64,000 nt of DNA from Oceanobacillus sp. Castelsardo (GCF_001659985.1 NZ_LYCS01000009.1:62001-126000), one strand, 5' to 3'; positions 26,467 to 36,977 are shown, numbered from the stretch's first letter. Numbers and translations are program-made. The notes: a model not told the origin generated them from the letters alone.

Positions 26467-28188
26467 TTATCCATTTAAAAACACACTCTGCTCAATTTGT
26501 TTCATTTCATAAAAATATCCTTTGTTCCCCATCAGTTCATCAAATGTTCCTATTTCAACAATTCTTCCAGATTCCATTACGATTATCTGATCCATACTTT
26601 CTAATCCTGTTAATCGATGGCTGATAAGTACAACGGTATCCTCTTTTGCTTCTTCAAAAAGATAATTATAAATGTACTCTTCAGTTAATGCATCAATCGA
26701 TGAGGTCGGCTCATCCAAAAGCCATATCGGAGCTTTCTTTAGCAATACTCTAGCAATTGCAAGTCGTTGCTTCTCTCCTCCCGAAAGGTTCTCTCCCTTT
26801 TCAAGTACCCGGTCGTTTAAAGCAAAATGATGGAGTTTCACTTTTTCTAATACATTTTCCATCTCTTCATCCGTCAATCCGCTTTTGGCAATCATTAAGT
26901 TTTCACGAATGGTTCCATAAAAGAAATGATTCTTTTGCAGTACAACGTTCGTGCTTTGCCAAATGCTTTCTTTTGATAATGAATACATCGACCTATTATT
27001 TATATCAATCTCACCCTCATTGACGGGGTATATTTGTAATAATAATTGCATCAACGTTGACTTTCCAGATCCACTTGGCCCAACAATAGCTGTTTTGGAA
27101 CCAGGTGGTAACGAAAAGGATATACCAGATAAAGTATTCCTTGATTCATCAGGAAACGCAAATGATACATCATTCACTCTAATGCATGGTGATTTCTTTA
27201 TAATCAGTTCTTCTTTACTCATCGTTTCCTGTTCTTGTTTATTACCAACAACGTTATTCAATCTAGTAGCTGCTTGTCTGCTATCCTCTAAGTGACTTGG
27301 AAATACCGCCATTGGTGTCGTATTCTCAAAAGCGGTTAATGATACCATTACTAGCATTGCTAGAAAGATTCCATCTAATTGTCCCATAGAGACTAAATAA
27401 GCCCCATAGCCTAGAACGGTGAACGAAACAACTAAGGATAAGAAAGTATTGGATGACTCACTAAATAAGTTATAAACACTTTCATGTTCCTGTTCTTTTA
27501 AGTAGACATCAGCGGAATGACGTAAGCTACTCTCTTTTAACTCTAGTTTTTGATATATTTTCAGGTCGCGAAATCCGAATAGAAATTCCGATACTTCTGT
27601 AGACAGTTCTCCTCTACTTTCCCTAACTCTCCGCTCAACTTTTCTTTGTCTTAATGTAATGATTGTTGGGAATATAAACGTTGTCAAAATAAAACCAACA
27701 AGAATAATCCATGTTACCTCGATTGAATAAAAGATGGTGAAGAAAATAGTACATAAAAAGACTAACATTAAAACAATTGGTGGGTAAAAAACACGTAAAA
27801 AGAAATTTTGTAATGTCTCTACATCACCAACAATCCTTGAAAGAAGGTCCCCACTTCTATATCTTTGAAAAATAGCTGGTGCTAATGGCTCTAGCTTCTC
27901 GTAAAAGGAAACACGTAAATTACTTAACATTGTAAAAGTTCCTCGATGTGAAAAATAACGCTCACCATAACGGCTTAACGCTGAAATAATTCCTAGCATT
28001 TTAACGGATGCAACGAGAATCATTAACGTATAAATAGGAGGTGCCAGTGCGGACTTGGAAATTAAATATCCACTTAAGGCAAATAAACCAATTGCTGTTA
28101 TTCCAGCAATAAATCCACAAAGAATGGAGATTATAATATCCCTTTTCTCCACGAACATTACTTTGGTAATCGCGAGTAAATCCTTCAT
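26467..28188 (-). CDS. cydC: ABC exporter subunit CydC (cytochrome bd assembly)
   Basis: 573 aa from ATG 28188 (GGGAGG upstream; the longer frame runs into cydD). Membrane domain (six helices, residues about 15-310) plus a nucleotide-binding domain with Walker A GPSGSGKSTLMQLLL, ABC signature LSGGEKQRLAIARVLL and Walker B PIWLLDEPTSS. With CydD it exports cysteine/glutathione-type thiols or heme-related cargo needed for bd oxidase assembly. Starts 1 base after the cydD stop. Confidence 0.92.
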   Translation of the reverse strand: MKDLLAITKVMFVEKRDIIISILCGFIAGITAIGLFALSGYLISKSALAPPIYTLMILVASVKMLGIISALSRYGERYFSHRGTFTMLSNLRVSFYEKLEPLAPAIFQRYRSGDLLSRIVGDVETLQNFFLRVFYPPIVLMLVFLCTIFFTIFYSIEVTWIILVGFILTTFIFPTIITLRQRKVERRVRESRGELSTEVSEFLFGFRDLKIYQKLELKESSLRHSADVYLKEQEHESVYNLFSESSNTFLSLVVSFTVLGYGAYLVSMGQLDGIFLAMLVMVSLTAFENTTPMAVFPSHLEDSRQAATRLNNVVGNKQEQETMSKEELIIKKSPCIRVNDVSFAFPDESRNTLSGISFSLPPGSKTAIVGPSGSGKSTLMQLLLQIYPVNEGEIDINNRSMYSLSKESIWQSTNVVLQKNHFFYGTIRENLMIAKSGLTDEEMENVLEKVKLHHFALNDRVLEKGENLSGGEKQRLAIARVLLKKAPIWLLDEPTSSIDALTEEYIYNYLFEEAKEDTVVLISHRLTGLESMDQIIVMESGRIVEIGTFDELMGNKGYFYEMKQIEQSVFLNG

Positions 28189-28189
28189 T

Positions 28190-29917
28190 CTAAAGCCTCC
28201 CCTGCTGTACGGATACCATATTACGAAACATTTCATTAGATTGGAGCAATTCATTATATGTACCGGATGCTATTATTTCCCCATTATCCATAAATAGAAT
28301 TTGGTCAGCATTTTTAATCGTATGAAGACGATGTGCCACTGTAATAACGGTGGACTTCTTTGATAATTCTATCATTGAGGTCTGCAAAATACGCTCTGTC
28401 TGCAAATCTAGGCCAGTTGTCGGCTCATCGAATAGAATAATGGATGGACTTTTTAAAAATGCTCTAGCGATGGCAATCCGCTGCTTTTCTCCACCGGAAA
28501 GCCCTCTCCCCGCTTCCCCTATTGGTGTTTCGTATCCATTAGATAGCGATTGGACTAACTCGGAAATTCCGGCTTTTCGGGCGGCCTCTACGATGACTTC
28601 CCTCGTAGCATTCGCGTTACCACCGACCGCAATATTCTCAGCAATAGTACCCGAGAAAAGATATGGATTTTGTGAAATAAAGCTAATTCTATCAAACCAG
28701 GACTTTTCACTGTATACTTTTCGTGGGTCTCCATCTAAAAATACTTCCCCTTTAGAAAGTGGTACAAGCCCAGCAATAACATGTAATAATGTTGTTTTTC
28801 CAGATCCAGTTTTTCCGACAATTGCAACTCGTTCAAACGGACTTATTAATACATGAATATTTTTTAAGGCAAATGCATCAGTTTCTCCGTAGCTAAATTC
28901 TACCCCCCGTAATTCAATATTAGGTGGCGTTGTGTTATCTAAACTTTCTTCTCCCCATTCAATAGGCTTTGCGGAAGTTGCTAATTCATTATCTAATTTT
29001 TTAGCTGCCCCCATGCTTCCTCTACCTGTATGAAAGGCACTTCCTAAGTCCTTTAATTTCGTATAAAACTCCGGGGCCAACACTAACATAAGGAATCCGG
29101 TATAAAAGGAAAGGTCTTGAAATATAATCATACGAAAAGCAACTTCTAATGCAACAAGTCCAATACTTAACATAGAAATAAATTCTAACGCTAAGGAATT
29201 TTGGAAAGCAATTTTCAAAACATCCATCGTTGCTTCCCTGAATCCTAGACTACTTTTTCGAATCGCTACTTTTTGCTCCGCTGATTGACCAAACAATTTC
29301 AACGTTGTAAGCCCCTGTAACGTATCAAGGAATTTGCCGGAAAAAGCCGACATCTTGTCTAATTGTTCTTCTGTTTTATCTTTTGTTTTAAACCCTATTA
29401 CCATCATGAATATAGGAATAAATGGAGCTGTTATTAAAATGATAATCCCTGTGGTGACATGCTCTGTGAAAATAACAAAAAGAATCATAAGTGGTATAAT
29501 ACTTGCCTGAAATAGCTGTGGAATATAGCTACTAAAGTAACTATCCACTTCATCTACCACATCCATCATCACACTAACCTTTCGCCCTGACTGTCCTTGG
29601 ATGGATGTTTGCACTGGATTAGTAGAGAATTTATGTAATAGAGAATTTCTAAGGTCACGTTTTACCTTAGAAGCCATCTTAATTCCAGTTCTTCCACTTA
29701 AATAATGGAATAATGTTCTTGCAATAAGAACTGCCAATAGTTCCATTAATAAAGGAATTATTTCAGAGAATGGATAATCTTTTACAAAAATACGATCTAC
29801 GATTATGACAAATAAGTAACTCTGACCAATAATTGAAGTACCTGATAATATGGCAAAAATTCCTAAGAAAATTAGCTTTTCTTTCTGTTTTTTTGCCATA
29901 TCTTTTAGCCCAATCAT
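28190..29917 (-). CDS. cydD: ABC exporter subunit CydD (cytochrome bd assembly)
   Basis: 575 aa. Six-helix membrane domain and C-terminal ATPase with Walker A GKTGSGKTTLLHVIAG, Q-loop FISQNPYLFSG, signature GLSGGEKQRIAIARAFL and Walker B SIILFDEPTTG. The conserved GRTGIKMASKVKRDLR and GRKVSVMMDVVDEVDSYFSSYIP segments match CydD. First gene of the cydDC pair; GGAGG before ATG. Convergent with cydAB instead of the cydABCD order of B. subtilis. Confidence 0.93.
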   Translation of the reverse strand: MIGLKDMAKKQKEKLIFLGIFAILSGTSIIGQSYLFVIIVDRIFVKDYPFSEIIPLLMELLAVLIARTLFHYLSGRTGIKMASKVKRDLRNSLLHKFSTNPVQTSIQGQSGRKVSVMMDVVDEVDSYFSSYIPQLFQASIIPLMILFVIFTEHVTTGIIILITAPFIPIFMMVIGFKTKDKTEEQLDKMSAFSGKFLDTLQGLTTLKLFGQSAEQKVAIRKSSLGFREATMDVLKIAFQNSLALEFISMLSIGLVALEVAFRMIIFQDLSFYTGFLMLVLAPEFYTKLKDLGSAFHTGRGSMGAAKKLDNELATSAKPIEWGEESLDNTTPPNIELRGVEFSYGETDAFALKNIHVLISPFERVAIVGKTGSGKTTLLHVIAGLVPLSKGEVFLDGDPRKVYSEKSWFDRISFISQNPYLFSGTIAENIAVGGNANATREVIVEAARKAGISELVQSLSNGYETPIGEAGRGLSGGEKQRIAIARAFLKSPSIILFDEPTTGLDLQTERILQTSMIELSKKSTVITVAHRLHTIKNADQILFMDNGEIIASGTYNELLQSNEMFRNMVSVQQGRL

Positions 29918-30125
29918 GCTTTTGCCTCCCGAACATAATAGTGAACACTTTCACAAAATTATACATAACTAGTATGATACTTGTAAAATTATAGGGATGA
30001 AGTTAACATATTTGTCATTTTTAAAGAAATAAACTATTATGATTGCTTCTAGCCCCGTCTCTAACATTGAAATTTATTAATTATCTCTTATAATTGACTT
30101 AGATTATAAAAAAAGGAAGTGGACA

Positions 30126-31028
30126 ATGGCTTATAAAGAACGAACTAAATCCAAGGAATTAGCAATTTTAGAAATATTAAACGACCGAATGCAATTAGCC
30201 AAGAAAGATAAGCAACACTATTTTAATCTAAAAAAAGGCTATGAAGGAGAAGTGATGTTTGATTCCTTAACCGAGAAGTTACAATGTGAATGTTTGATAT
30301 TAAATGATTTATTATTAGAAGTAAACAATACTACCTTCCAAATTGATTCCTTAATTATTGTGCAAGGAAAGATTCATTTTTATGAAGTGAAAAATTTTGA
30401 AGGGGATTATTATTACGAATCGGATAAATTGTACAAGAAACATAAATTAGAAATTATTAACCCACTTCACCAGTTAAGTAGAAGTGAATCATTACTTCGT
30501 CAGTTACTTCTCAATCACGGATTCAATCTCCCAATTGATGCTTCTGTTGTTTTCATCAACCCGAAATTCACCTTATACCAATTACCTCTCGATAAACCAA
30601 TTATTTTTCCAACTCAAATTAAAAGTTACTTAGCTAATTTAAATGCAACACCATCAAAATTAACTAAAAAACATAAAAAACTTGCAGATCAGTTGCTGGC
30701 TTTGCATATGACGGAGTCCCCATATGAAAAGCTTCCTTCTTACAGTTATGATCAACTACAAAAGGGGATTATCTGTCCTAACTGTCATTCATTTTCAGCA
30801 ACGATTGGTTTAAAGCACTATAAATGCACAAAATGCCAGCATAAAGAGTTACTTGATGAAGCTGTATTAAGAAGCATAAAAGAATTTAAACTCTTATTCC
30901 CAAATAAAAAACTAACAACTAAAACAATTCATAATTGGTGTCAAGTCGTACCAGAAAGAAGAATCAGAAACATTCTTTTACGTAAATTCACTAAAATAGG
31001 AGAACATCGCTGGTCATACTTTGAGTAA
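30126..31028 (+). CDS. NERD-domain protein with a C-terminal zinc ribbon
   Basis: 300 aa. NERD (nuclease-related) domain at about residues 35-150: LKKGYEGEVMFD, the core acidic/lysine motif IDSLIIVQGKIHFYEVKNFEG (D..EVK, PD-D/EXK-like) and NPLHQLSRSESLLRQLL. A zinc ribbon follows with ICPNCHSF and YKCTKCQHKEL (four cysteines, about residues 218-240), then a basic helical C-terminus. Nuclease activity has been proposed for the family but the cellular role is not established. Has its own start site (AAAGGAAGTG) and terminator. Confidence 0.87.
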   Translation: MAYKERTKSKELAILEILNDRMQLAKKDKQHYFNLKKGYEGEVMFDSLTEKLQCECLILNDLLLEVNNTTFQIDSLIIVQGKIHFYEVKNFEGDYYYESDKLYKKHKLEIINPLHQLSRSESLLRQLLLNHGFNLPIDASVVFINPKFTLYQLPLDKPIIFPTQIKSYLANLNATPSKLTKKHKKLADQLLALHMTESPYEKLPSYSYDQLQKGIICPNCHSFSATIGLKHYKCTKCQHKELLDEAVLRSIKEFKLLFPNKKLTTKTIHNWCQVVPERRIRNILLRKFTKIGEHRWSYFE

Positions 31029-31050
31029 TATAAAATGTATATCATACTTT

Positions 31051-31083
31051 TGTCCTTCCAATAATGTGAAGGACATTTTTTTC
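31051..31083 (+). terminator. Terminator after the NERD gene
   Basis: 8-bp perfect stem TGTCCTTC / GAAGGACA with a 9-nt loop, followed by a run of seven T. Confidence 0.88.
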
Positions 31084-31098
31084 TTTAAAACAGCTCTG

Positions 31099-31300
31099 CT
31101 CTCGGTTGACTTCTTCCATTTTTTCTTCCGACTCAACCGTGACAGCCCTGCTCTCGGTTGACTTCTTCCTTTTTTTAGTCCGACTCAACCGTGACAGCTC
31201 TTCTCTCGGTTGACTTCTTCCATTTTTCTTTCCGACTCAACCGCGATAGCTCTTCTCTCGGTTGACTTCTTCCTTTTTTTCTTCCAAAACGTCCGTGATA
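31099..31300. repeat. 52-bp tandem repeat array, third location
   Basis: CTCGGTTGACTTCTTCC recurs at 31101, 31153, 31205 and 31257, exactly 52 bp apart. CGGTTGA and TCAACCG arms form hairpins within and across units. Related to the 11-13 kb array but not identical. Sits between convergent genes. Confidence 0.9.
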
Positions 31301-31307
31301 ATGCATT

Positions 31308-31754
31308 TTAGATTTCATTATCTAGTTTTATTTCCATTAACGTAGAAACTTCCTGAAAACCTAGCTTTTGATAAAGGTGTTTTATATGGTTTCCTGAAAA
31401 GACATTTAATTGAACTCTAGTATGCCCCTCTTCTTTCAAAAGATTAAGCGCTTCTTTACACAGTATTTTTGCCAATCCTTGTTTACGATAGGCAGGCAAA
31501 ACATAGAGTTCAGGAATAATTCCTACTGTATCATCTGAATAATAGTCAATGGTACTAGCAACAGCAATCCATCCCATTATCACGTTATTTTCAATATAAA
31601 TAAGATAATAACCATCAGATAAAAATGGGAACACCATTTGACGTGCTTTTTCCTTTGTCGGAATAACATACCCCATGCTTGCTTCTTTTAATACCTCTAA
31701 CGAATGATCCAGTATTTTTCGTGTTTCACGATAAGTAGCTTTTCTAATAGTCAT
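31308..31754 (-). CDS. GNAT-family N-acetyltransferase
   Basis: 148 aa from ATG 31754 (AAGGGGATG upstream); a longer frame overlaps the methyltransferase gene and is not favoured. GNAT fold: TIRKATYRETRKIL at the start, GWIAVASTIDYYSD, then ELYVLPAYRKQGLAKILCKEAL with the acetyl-CoA loop (RKQGLA) and a final VQLNVFSGNHIKHLYQKLGFQ. Substrate unknown. Follows the methyltransferase on the same strand by about 37 bases. Confidence 0.88.
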   Translation of the reverse strand: MTIRKATYRETRKILDHSLEVLKEASMGYVIPTKEKARQMVFPFLSDGYYLIYIENNVIMGWIAVASTIDYYSDDTVGIIPELYVLPAYRKQGLAKILCKEALNLLKEEGHTRVQLNVFSGNHIKHLYQKLGFQEVSTLMEIKLDNEI

Positions 31755-31791
31755 TTTTTTCATCCCCTTCAAAACGAACTTACAATTCATT

Positions 31792-32505
31792 CTACTTACA
31801 GCACCTAAAAACTCTAAAACCAAGGACATCCTTGTAAACTTCCGTTAGGTGTTGATGCTTTTCTAATATTTCAAAATAGTTACCATCTATATCTTCTGAA
31901 AGTGTAAAATCTGCACCAAGTTCTAAATCAATTTCATCTATTTGTTGCAGATCCTTTTCAACCTTTACATGTTTGAAGCCAGATTTTTTCAATAGATTGC
32001 ACCACTCTGATTCAGTAAGTAACCGGGGTATTCCATAAAAAGTAAGGAGCGATGATAATTCTTTTTTAGCGATTGGTTTTTCTTGTACCATTTCAATTGC
32101 AAATAATACGCCTTCTGGTTTTAATACTCGATTAAATTCTTGAAGACTTAAGGGGACATCTGTAAAAGAAATTACAGATTCTGAGAGAATAAAATCAAAT
32201 AATTCCCCATCAAAGGGAAGATTTTCAGTGCTCCCATGCTTCACTTCGATAGGTAATTGTAAAGATAAAAACCTTTTTCTTGCTTTATCCAACATTAATT
32301 TGTTGGTATCCAAAGATGTAACATGACATTGGTATTTTTCTGCAATATATGCGCTTGTTTGACCAGTTCCACAACCGGCATCAAGGATTGTCTTCGTTTT
32401 ATCTATTTTTTCCCGAGATAATATTCTTTTCGTTAGTTGAAGTCCCCCTGGGTGAGCACCCCCAACACCAAATAATGCCAAACAATCAAGATATTTGTTC
32501 TTCAC
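31792..32505 (-). CDS. Class I SAM-dependent methyltransferase
   Basis: 237 aa from a GTG after GGAG. Rossmann-type methyltransferase: motif I ILDAGCGTGQTSAYIAE (about residues 40-56), acidic strand-2 end in SLDTNKLML, motif II/III LPFDGELFDFILSESVISFTD, and RVLKPEGVLFAIEMV. The N-terminus LFGVGGAHPGGLQLTKRIL is that of small-molecule methyltransferases; acceptor not known. Likely co-transcribed with the GNAT gene downstream. Confidence 0.88.
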   Translation of the reverse strand: MKNKYLDCLALFGVGGAHPGGLQLTKRILSREKIDKTKTILDAGCGTGQTSAYIAEKYQCHVTSLDTNKLMLDKARKRFLSLQLPIEVKHGSTENLPFDGELFDFILSESVISFTDVPLSLQEFNRVLKPEGVLFAIEMVQEKPIAKKELSSLLTFYGIPRLLTESEWCNLLKKSGFKHVKVEKDLQQIDEIDLELGADFTLSEDIDGNYFEILEKHQHLTEVYKDVLGFRVFRCCK

Positions 32506-32645
32506 ACGTAGTCCGCTCCTTTATGCGTAATAATTATATTTACAATATGTGGTTGGAAAAAATTGGTTCCTTTATATTAAGAATGTAACGTTTAACTGAA
32601 AATAGGCATATTGTACGTTAGAGAAGTGTCATAAGGAGTATTGCT

Positions 32646-33425
32646 ATGAGTGTGATTAGAACAGATAAATGGTTACTTGATTTGTATGACAAACCGGTTG
32701 AATTATGTGAAAAACTGACGGCACACTTTGACGGTGTTTATGCCGAGGAAATCTATAATCATTTGATTTTCCATGGTATGTATCGTTACCCCTCAAAGAA
32801 TGGGACAGAATTAATACAAAAATTGCAGGATAATAAAATATGGGAACTTATTGAAAAGGAAGAACAACAACTCCGAAAATTATGGGGGGGACCGGATATC
32901 CCAGTTTTTATTTTCCCCTCCGATCCTAATAACCGAAAATTGAAACAGGACCATAACGGAAAATCAGGGCTTGCTTTCAACAATAAACTGTTTCTATTTA
33001 TTTCACCTGATAATGCGGATAAGGAAATAAGAGCACTATTTAGTCATGAGTATAACCATGTTTGTCGTCTATCCCGTTATTCAAAAAAAGAAGAAGATTA
33101 CGTATTGTTGGATACCATTATTTTAGAAGGTTTGGCCGAAAACGCGGTTTTTGAAAGATTTGGTGAAAAATATGTAGCTAGTTGGACAACGTATTATTCA
33201 GAAAAGCGATTAGAGGAATGGTGGAAAAAGCTAATTCTCCCAAATAAAGATACTTTAAAAATAGATCGTAAACATCAGGACATTTTGTATGGATTTCGTC
33301 GCTATCCCAGTATGATTGGATATTGTATCGGATATTATCTAGTTACAAAATACGTAAAAAAGAACCGATTAACAACAAAAGAGTTACTAAAAATTAACTC
33401 CGATATAATTGCACAGGTTGAGTAA
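32646..33425 (+). CDS. YjaZ-like DUF2268 putative metalloprotease
   Basis: 259 aa. DUF2268 domain with a zincin-type site ALFSHEYNHVCRLSR (HEYNH, about residues 137-141) and a downstream ILEGLAENAVFERFGE that could give the third ligand. B. subtilis YjaZ belongs to this family and lies in the same general region (next to fabF), which supports orthology. No signal peptide or membrane helix, so cytosolic. Substrate unknown. Confidence 0.82.
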   Translation: MSVIRTDKWLLDLYDKPVELCEKLTAHFDGVYAEEIYNHLIFHGMYRYPSKNGTELIQKLQDNKIWELIEKEEQQLRKLWGGPDIPVFIFPSDPNNRKLKQDHNGKSGLAFNNKLFLFISPDNADKEIRALFSHEYNHVCRLSRYSKKEEDYVLLDTIILEGLAENAVFERFGEKYVASWTTYYSEKRLEEWWKKLILPNKDTLKIDRKHQDILYGFRRYPSMIGYCIGYYLVTKYVKKNRLTTKELLKINSDIIAQVE

Positions 33426-33455
33426 AAAGAGGCATATCTATGGCGAACACAGGGG

Positions 33456-33490
33456 AGATAAAACAGAGAGAAATATCGTCTGTTTTATCT
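33456..33490. terminator. Bidirectional terminator
   Basis: Stem GATAAAACAGA / TCTGTTTTATC with an 11-nt loop between convergent genes, followed by a T run on the plus strand. Confidence 0.85.
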
Positions 33491-33525
33491 TTTTACCTAC
33501 TCCCTTAATTATATTTTATTAGTAA

Positions 33526-33783
33526 TTACCAGAAGAAAAATGGAAGCAAAGCTAATCCAACAATAGCACCTAATGCAAGCCCATATCCGAATCCACCATA
33601 TCCATATCCATATCCGTAACCAAACCCACCTAAATTTCTATTTCGTCCAAGTGGTTGAATAAACACCCTGTTGTTGCTTACACGCTGAATAATTCCCCTG
33701 TGACGTCTCCCATCACGGGTCCTTATTTCAACAGCTCTCCCTCTATATCTTTGGCAAAGTGCATGATATTGACCAACCGACAT
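33526..33783 (-). CDS. Small Sm-like protein with Gly/Tyr-rich tail
   Basis: 85 aa from the ATG at 33783 (GGGGGTG upstream); the frame extends further but without a site. Residues 1-45 look like a small beta-barrel/Sm-like fold (GRAVEIRTRDGRRHRGIIQRV then NNRVFIQPL). Then a Gly/Tyr repeat (GFGYGYGYGYGGFGYG) and a hydrophobic C-terminus (LALGAIVGLALLPFFFW). The same three-part design recurs in the 140-aa protein at 42019. Gly/Tyr-rich tails are common in coat proteins of spore formers, so a spore-surface role is possible but not shown. Confidence 0.75.
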   Translation of the reverse strand: MSVGQYHALCQRYRGRAVEIRTRDGRRHRGIIQRVSNNRVFIQPLGRNRNLGGFGYGYGYGYGGFGYGLALGAIVGLALLPFFFW

Positions 33784-34015
33784 ATTTTCACCCCCATATC
33801 TAATTGGAGCTATGACATTGTATGTATTGGGGTTAATTGTAGTAAAGGTCAAATATATCAGGGGTTTCGCGGAGATTGAAAAAGGGATTTAAAATATAGG
33901 GAAAACCGCCTAAATTACGGCTTATGTTGGTTATATTTTTTTAAAAGTTATATCAAAATGATTCATATAAATCGCACTCTAACTAAAAAAGTTTATTATT
34001 GTAGTAAAATCCTTG

Positions 34016-34550
34016 CTATTCCTGTAAAAAACTAATTGAATAATACAAATCCTCTAAGCCATCATGATAACCCCAACCAATTCCATCTGATTTTATCACT
34101 ACATCATACAACCGATTTTTAAGATCATGGAATAGTTTTTCATCTTTTTCACATTCCATAATAACTTTGTTGTACATCGACAGCATACTATTATAAAATC
34201 TCTCGTCTATATCCCCATATGTATTTGTAAATTCTGTTCCCACTTCCACATAAAATAGCATTAAGGCAACCGTTTTAAGATGATCATTTGTTAACTTTTT
34301 GAAGTTAGTAATTGCACTTTTGGCTTTAGTTAAACGCATCTTCCCGAATCCCTTAGCTGGGAAAAATTCATCTAGCATTCTCATATAAATCCTGAATCGT
34401 TTCACCACCTAAAAACTTTACAGATAAATAGCTTTGTATATGATGATTCTGTCTATATAGATCTGCAACTAGTTTAATCAGCTCACCTTGGTCATATTCT
34501 TTTAAATGCTTCTTTAATTCCGGTATTTTAAGTTTCTTAATATCAGCCAT
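34016..34550 (-). pseudogene. Frameshifted DUF6155-type gene
   Basis: Two overlapping minus-strand frames together give one protein: the first (34550 down to 34368) reads MADIKKLKIPELKKHLKEYD to GGETIQDLYENAR then stop; the second continues with LDEFFPAKGFGKMRLTKAK and FTNTYGDIDERFYNSMLSMY to GIGWGYHDGLEDLYYSISF. This order is that of the DUF6155 family. A single-base indel near 34370-34380 explains the break. The gene is presumably inactive unless the shift is a sequencing error. A ribosome site GGGGGAA is present before 34550. Confidence 0.75.
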
Positions 34551-34740
34551 TTACTATATTCCCCCTGCATTTATAGTTATATAATGTAAAATCAATCATT
34601 CATTAATTCATATAATCAATCCTCTTCCGTATCGCAATCAACACTGACGGCCTCTCTCTCCGTCGAGTTCTACTTTTTCAAGTTCTTCCTTCAAAGCCTT
34701 GACAATCGACTTCCAAATACATACTTATATCACGGTTCCC

Positions 34741-34769
34741 TTGCATTTAAACAAAAGAATTTATATAAT
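34741..34769 (+). promoter_or_regulatory. Sigma-A promoter of trpS
   Basis: TTGCAT (34741-34746), a 17-base spacer, TATAAT (34764-34769). Start of transcription expected near 34776, giving a leader of about 250 nt. Confidence 0.8.
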
Positions 34770-34775
34770 ATTACA

Positions 34776-34995
34776 GAAACTAACATATTTAGCATATTTA
34801 GCGTACACAAATGTAAAAATAATAAATAAATTATGTGCCGTCGTGTGTTTTTGACTAGTAAGAACAAGTGCCGAGTTATATTGGAACTGGGCTTTCGCAT
34901 TATTATGAGTCTAAAGCAGTCTTACATATTTAAGCTAATTAAGGTAGCAATTCTGTTCATACTTCCCTCTTATTTATGGGGGAATGGCCTTTTTT
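34776..34995 (+). promoter_or_regulatory. Probable tryptophan T-box leader
   Basis: Long leader between a clear promoter and trpS. It has an AGTA motif (about 34856), a TGG that could be the specifier (in TATATTGGAAC, about 34890), AATTAAGGTAGCA near 34940 as a degenerate T-box core (consensus AGGGTGGNACCGCG), and a terminator with TTCCCTC / GGGGGAA followed by TGGCC and six T (34962-34992). trpS of Bacilli is commonly T-box controlled. The core is poorly conserved and the AGTA-to-TGG distance is short, so the class is likely but not certain. Confidence 0.55.
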
Positions 34996-35013
34996 AAACG
35001 GGGAATTCAATAA

Positions 35014-36027
<1,014 letters not shown>

Positions 36028-36040
36028 CTTTCTGTATTGA

Positions 36041-36078
36041 AAAGAGGTCATTCTATTTAGATAGAATGACCTCTTTTT
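36041..36078. terminator. Bidirectional terminator between trpS and yjbA
   Basis: 15-bp perfect stem AAAGAGGTCATTCTAT / ATAGAATGACCTCTTT with a 4-nt loop and T runs; touches the yjbA stop. Confidence 0.9.
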
Positions 36079-36836
36079 TATTGACTTGACGTGTTCTGCG
36101 TTTGACCATTTTCAACTTCCCACATTTTTTCCAAAAACGGCTGACCTTTAATTAATTTTCCACATAAATCTTCATGCTCTCTACTCCAACCATCTTTTAC
36201 ACCATTATATAATGTATCCCAAGCTCTCTCTTCATCCATATATTTTATATAAGGATACTGCTTTGGATCCCATTCTGTTAACCAGTAACGTAACTCCTCC
36301 AAATTATTGGAGGTACGTAATTGATCTAGCCCAATCATTAATAAATGCTTTAATTGACGTTCCTTTCTTGTAAGACCAAACACAAGATCCGGTGACATCG
36401 ATAATAAATGATATTCTTTTTGATAATTCTCTTCTTCAAAACCAAATGATAGAGGCTTCGTTTTCTTAATCATATCGTATACTAACTGTTCTTGCCTTGG
36501 GATTAATCTACTTTTACGAATTGGGATATGATATCCAACTGTATCAATCGCTAAAATATCTTCCCCATTAGTTACGACACATGCATATTCTAGCACTGTT
36601 CTTTCATGCCCTTTTCTAATGTAGGCACGCTTATAGATAGCATCAGTTAAATCTTTTGGTAGATCATGCATATCATTTTCAATATAATCAAACAATCCTG
36701 GTGTTATGTACAATAGAGGTACTTGATCTAGTAATTCAATTCCATCATCTTTCCGCCACTCATGAAAATAACAAACATTATACCCGTTTTCTTCTCCTTC
36801 AAACCAATTCACCCAAACGTCATGCAAATATAACAT
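36078..36836 (-). CDS. yjbA: YjbA (UPF0736) protein
   Basis: 252 aa from ATG 36836 after GAGGG. Matches the conserved Bacilli protein YjbA (UPF0736, DUF3603): [20 protein letters not shown] at the start, [19 protein letters not shown], and LITPGLF-like ([14 protein letters not shown]). In B. subtilis yjbA also lies near trpS. No known function; soluble, no signal. Confidence 0.88.
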   Translation of the reverse strand: MLYLHDVWVNWFEGEENGYNVCYFHEWRKDDGIELLDQVPLLYITPGLFDYIENDMHDLPKDLTDAIYKRAYIRKGHERTVLEYACVVTNGEDILAIDTVGYHIPIRKSRLIPRQEQLVYDMIKKTKPLSFGFEEENYQKEYHLLSMSPDLVFGLTRKERQLKHLLMIGLDQLRTSNNLEELRYWLTEWDPKQYPYIKYMDEERAWDTLYNGVKDGWSREHEDLCGKLIKGQPFLEKMWEVENGQTQNTSSQ

Positions 36837-36977
36837 AGACAACCCTCGCTTTAAATAAAAACTTAAATTAAAAAATCAGTCCATTGTGATTATGATCATT
36901 TGGTTCAGCTGAACTAAATGGTTAACTTACCATACATTATGACCAATCCTAATAAAAAATATTCTCTTCCTTTGCGA

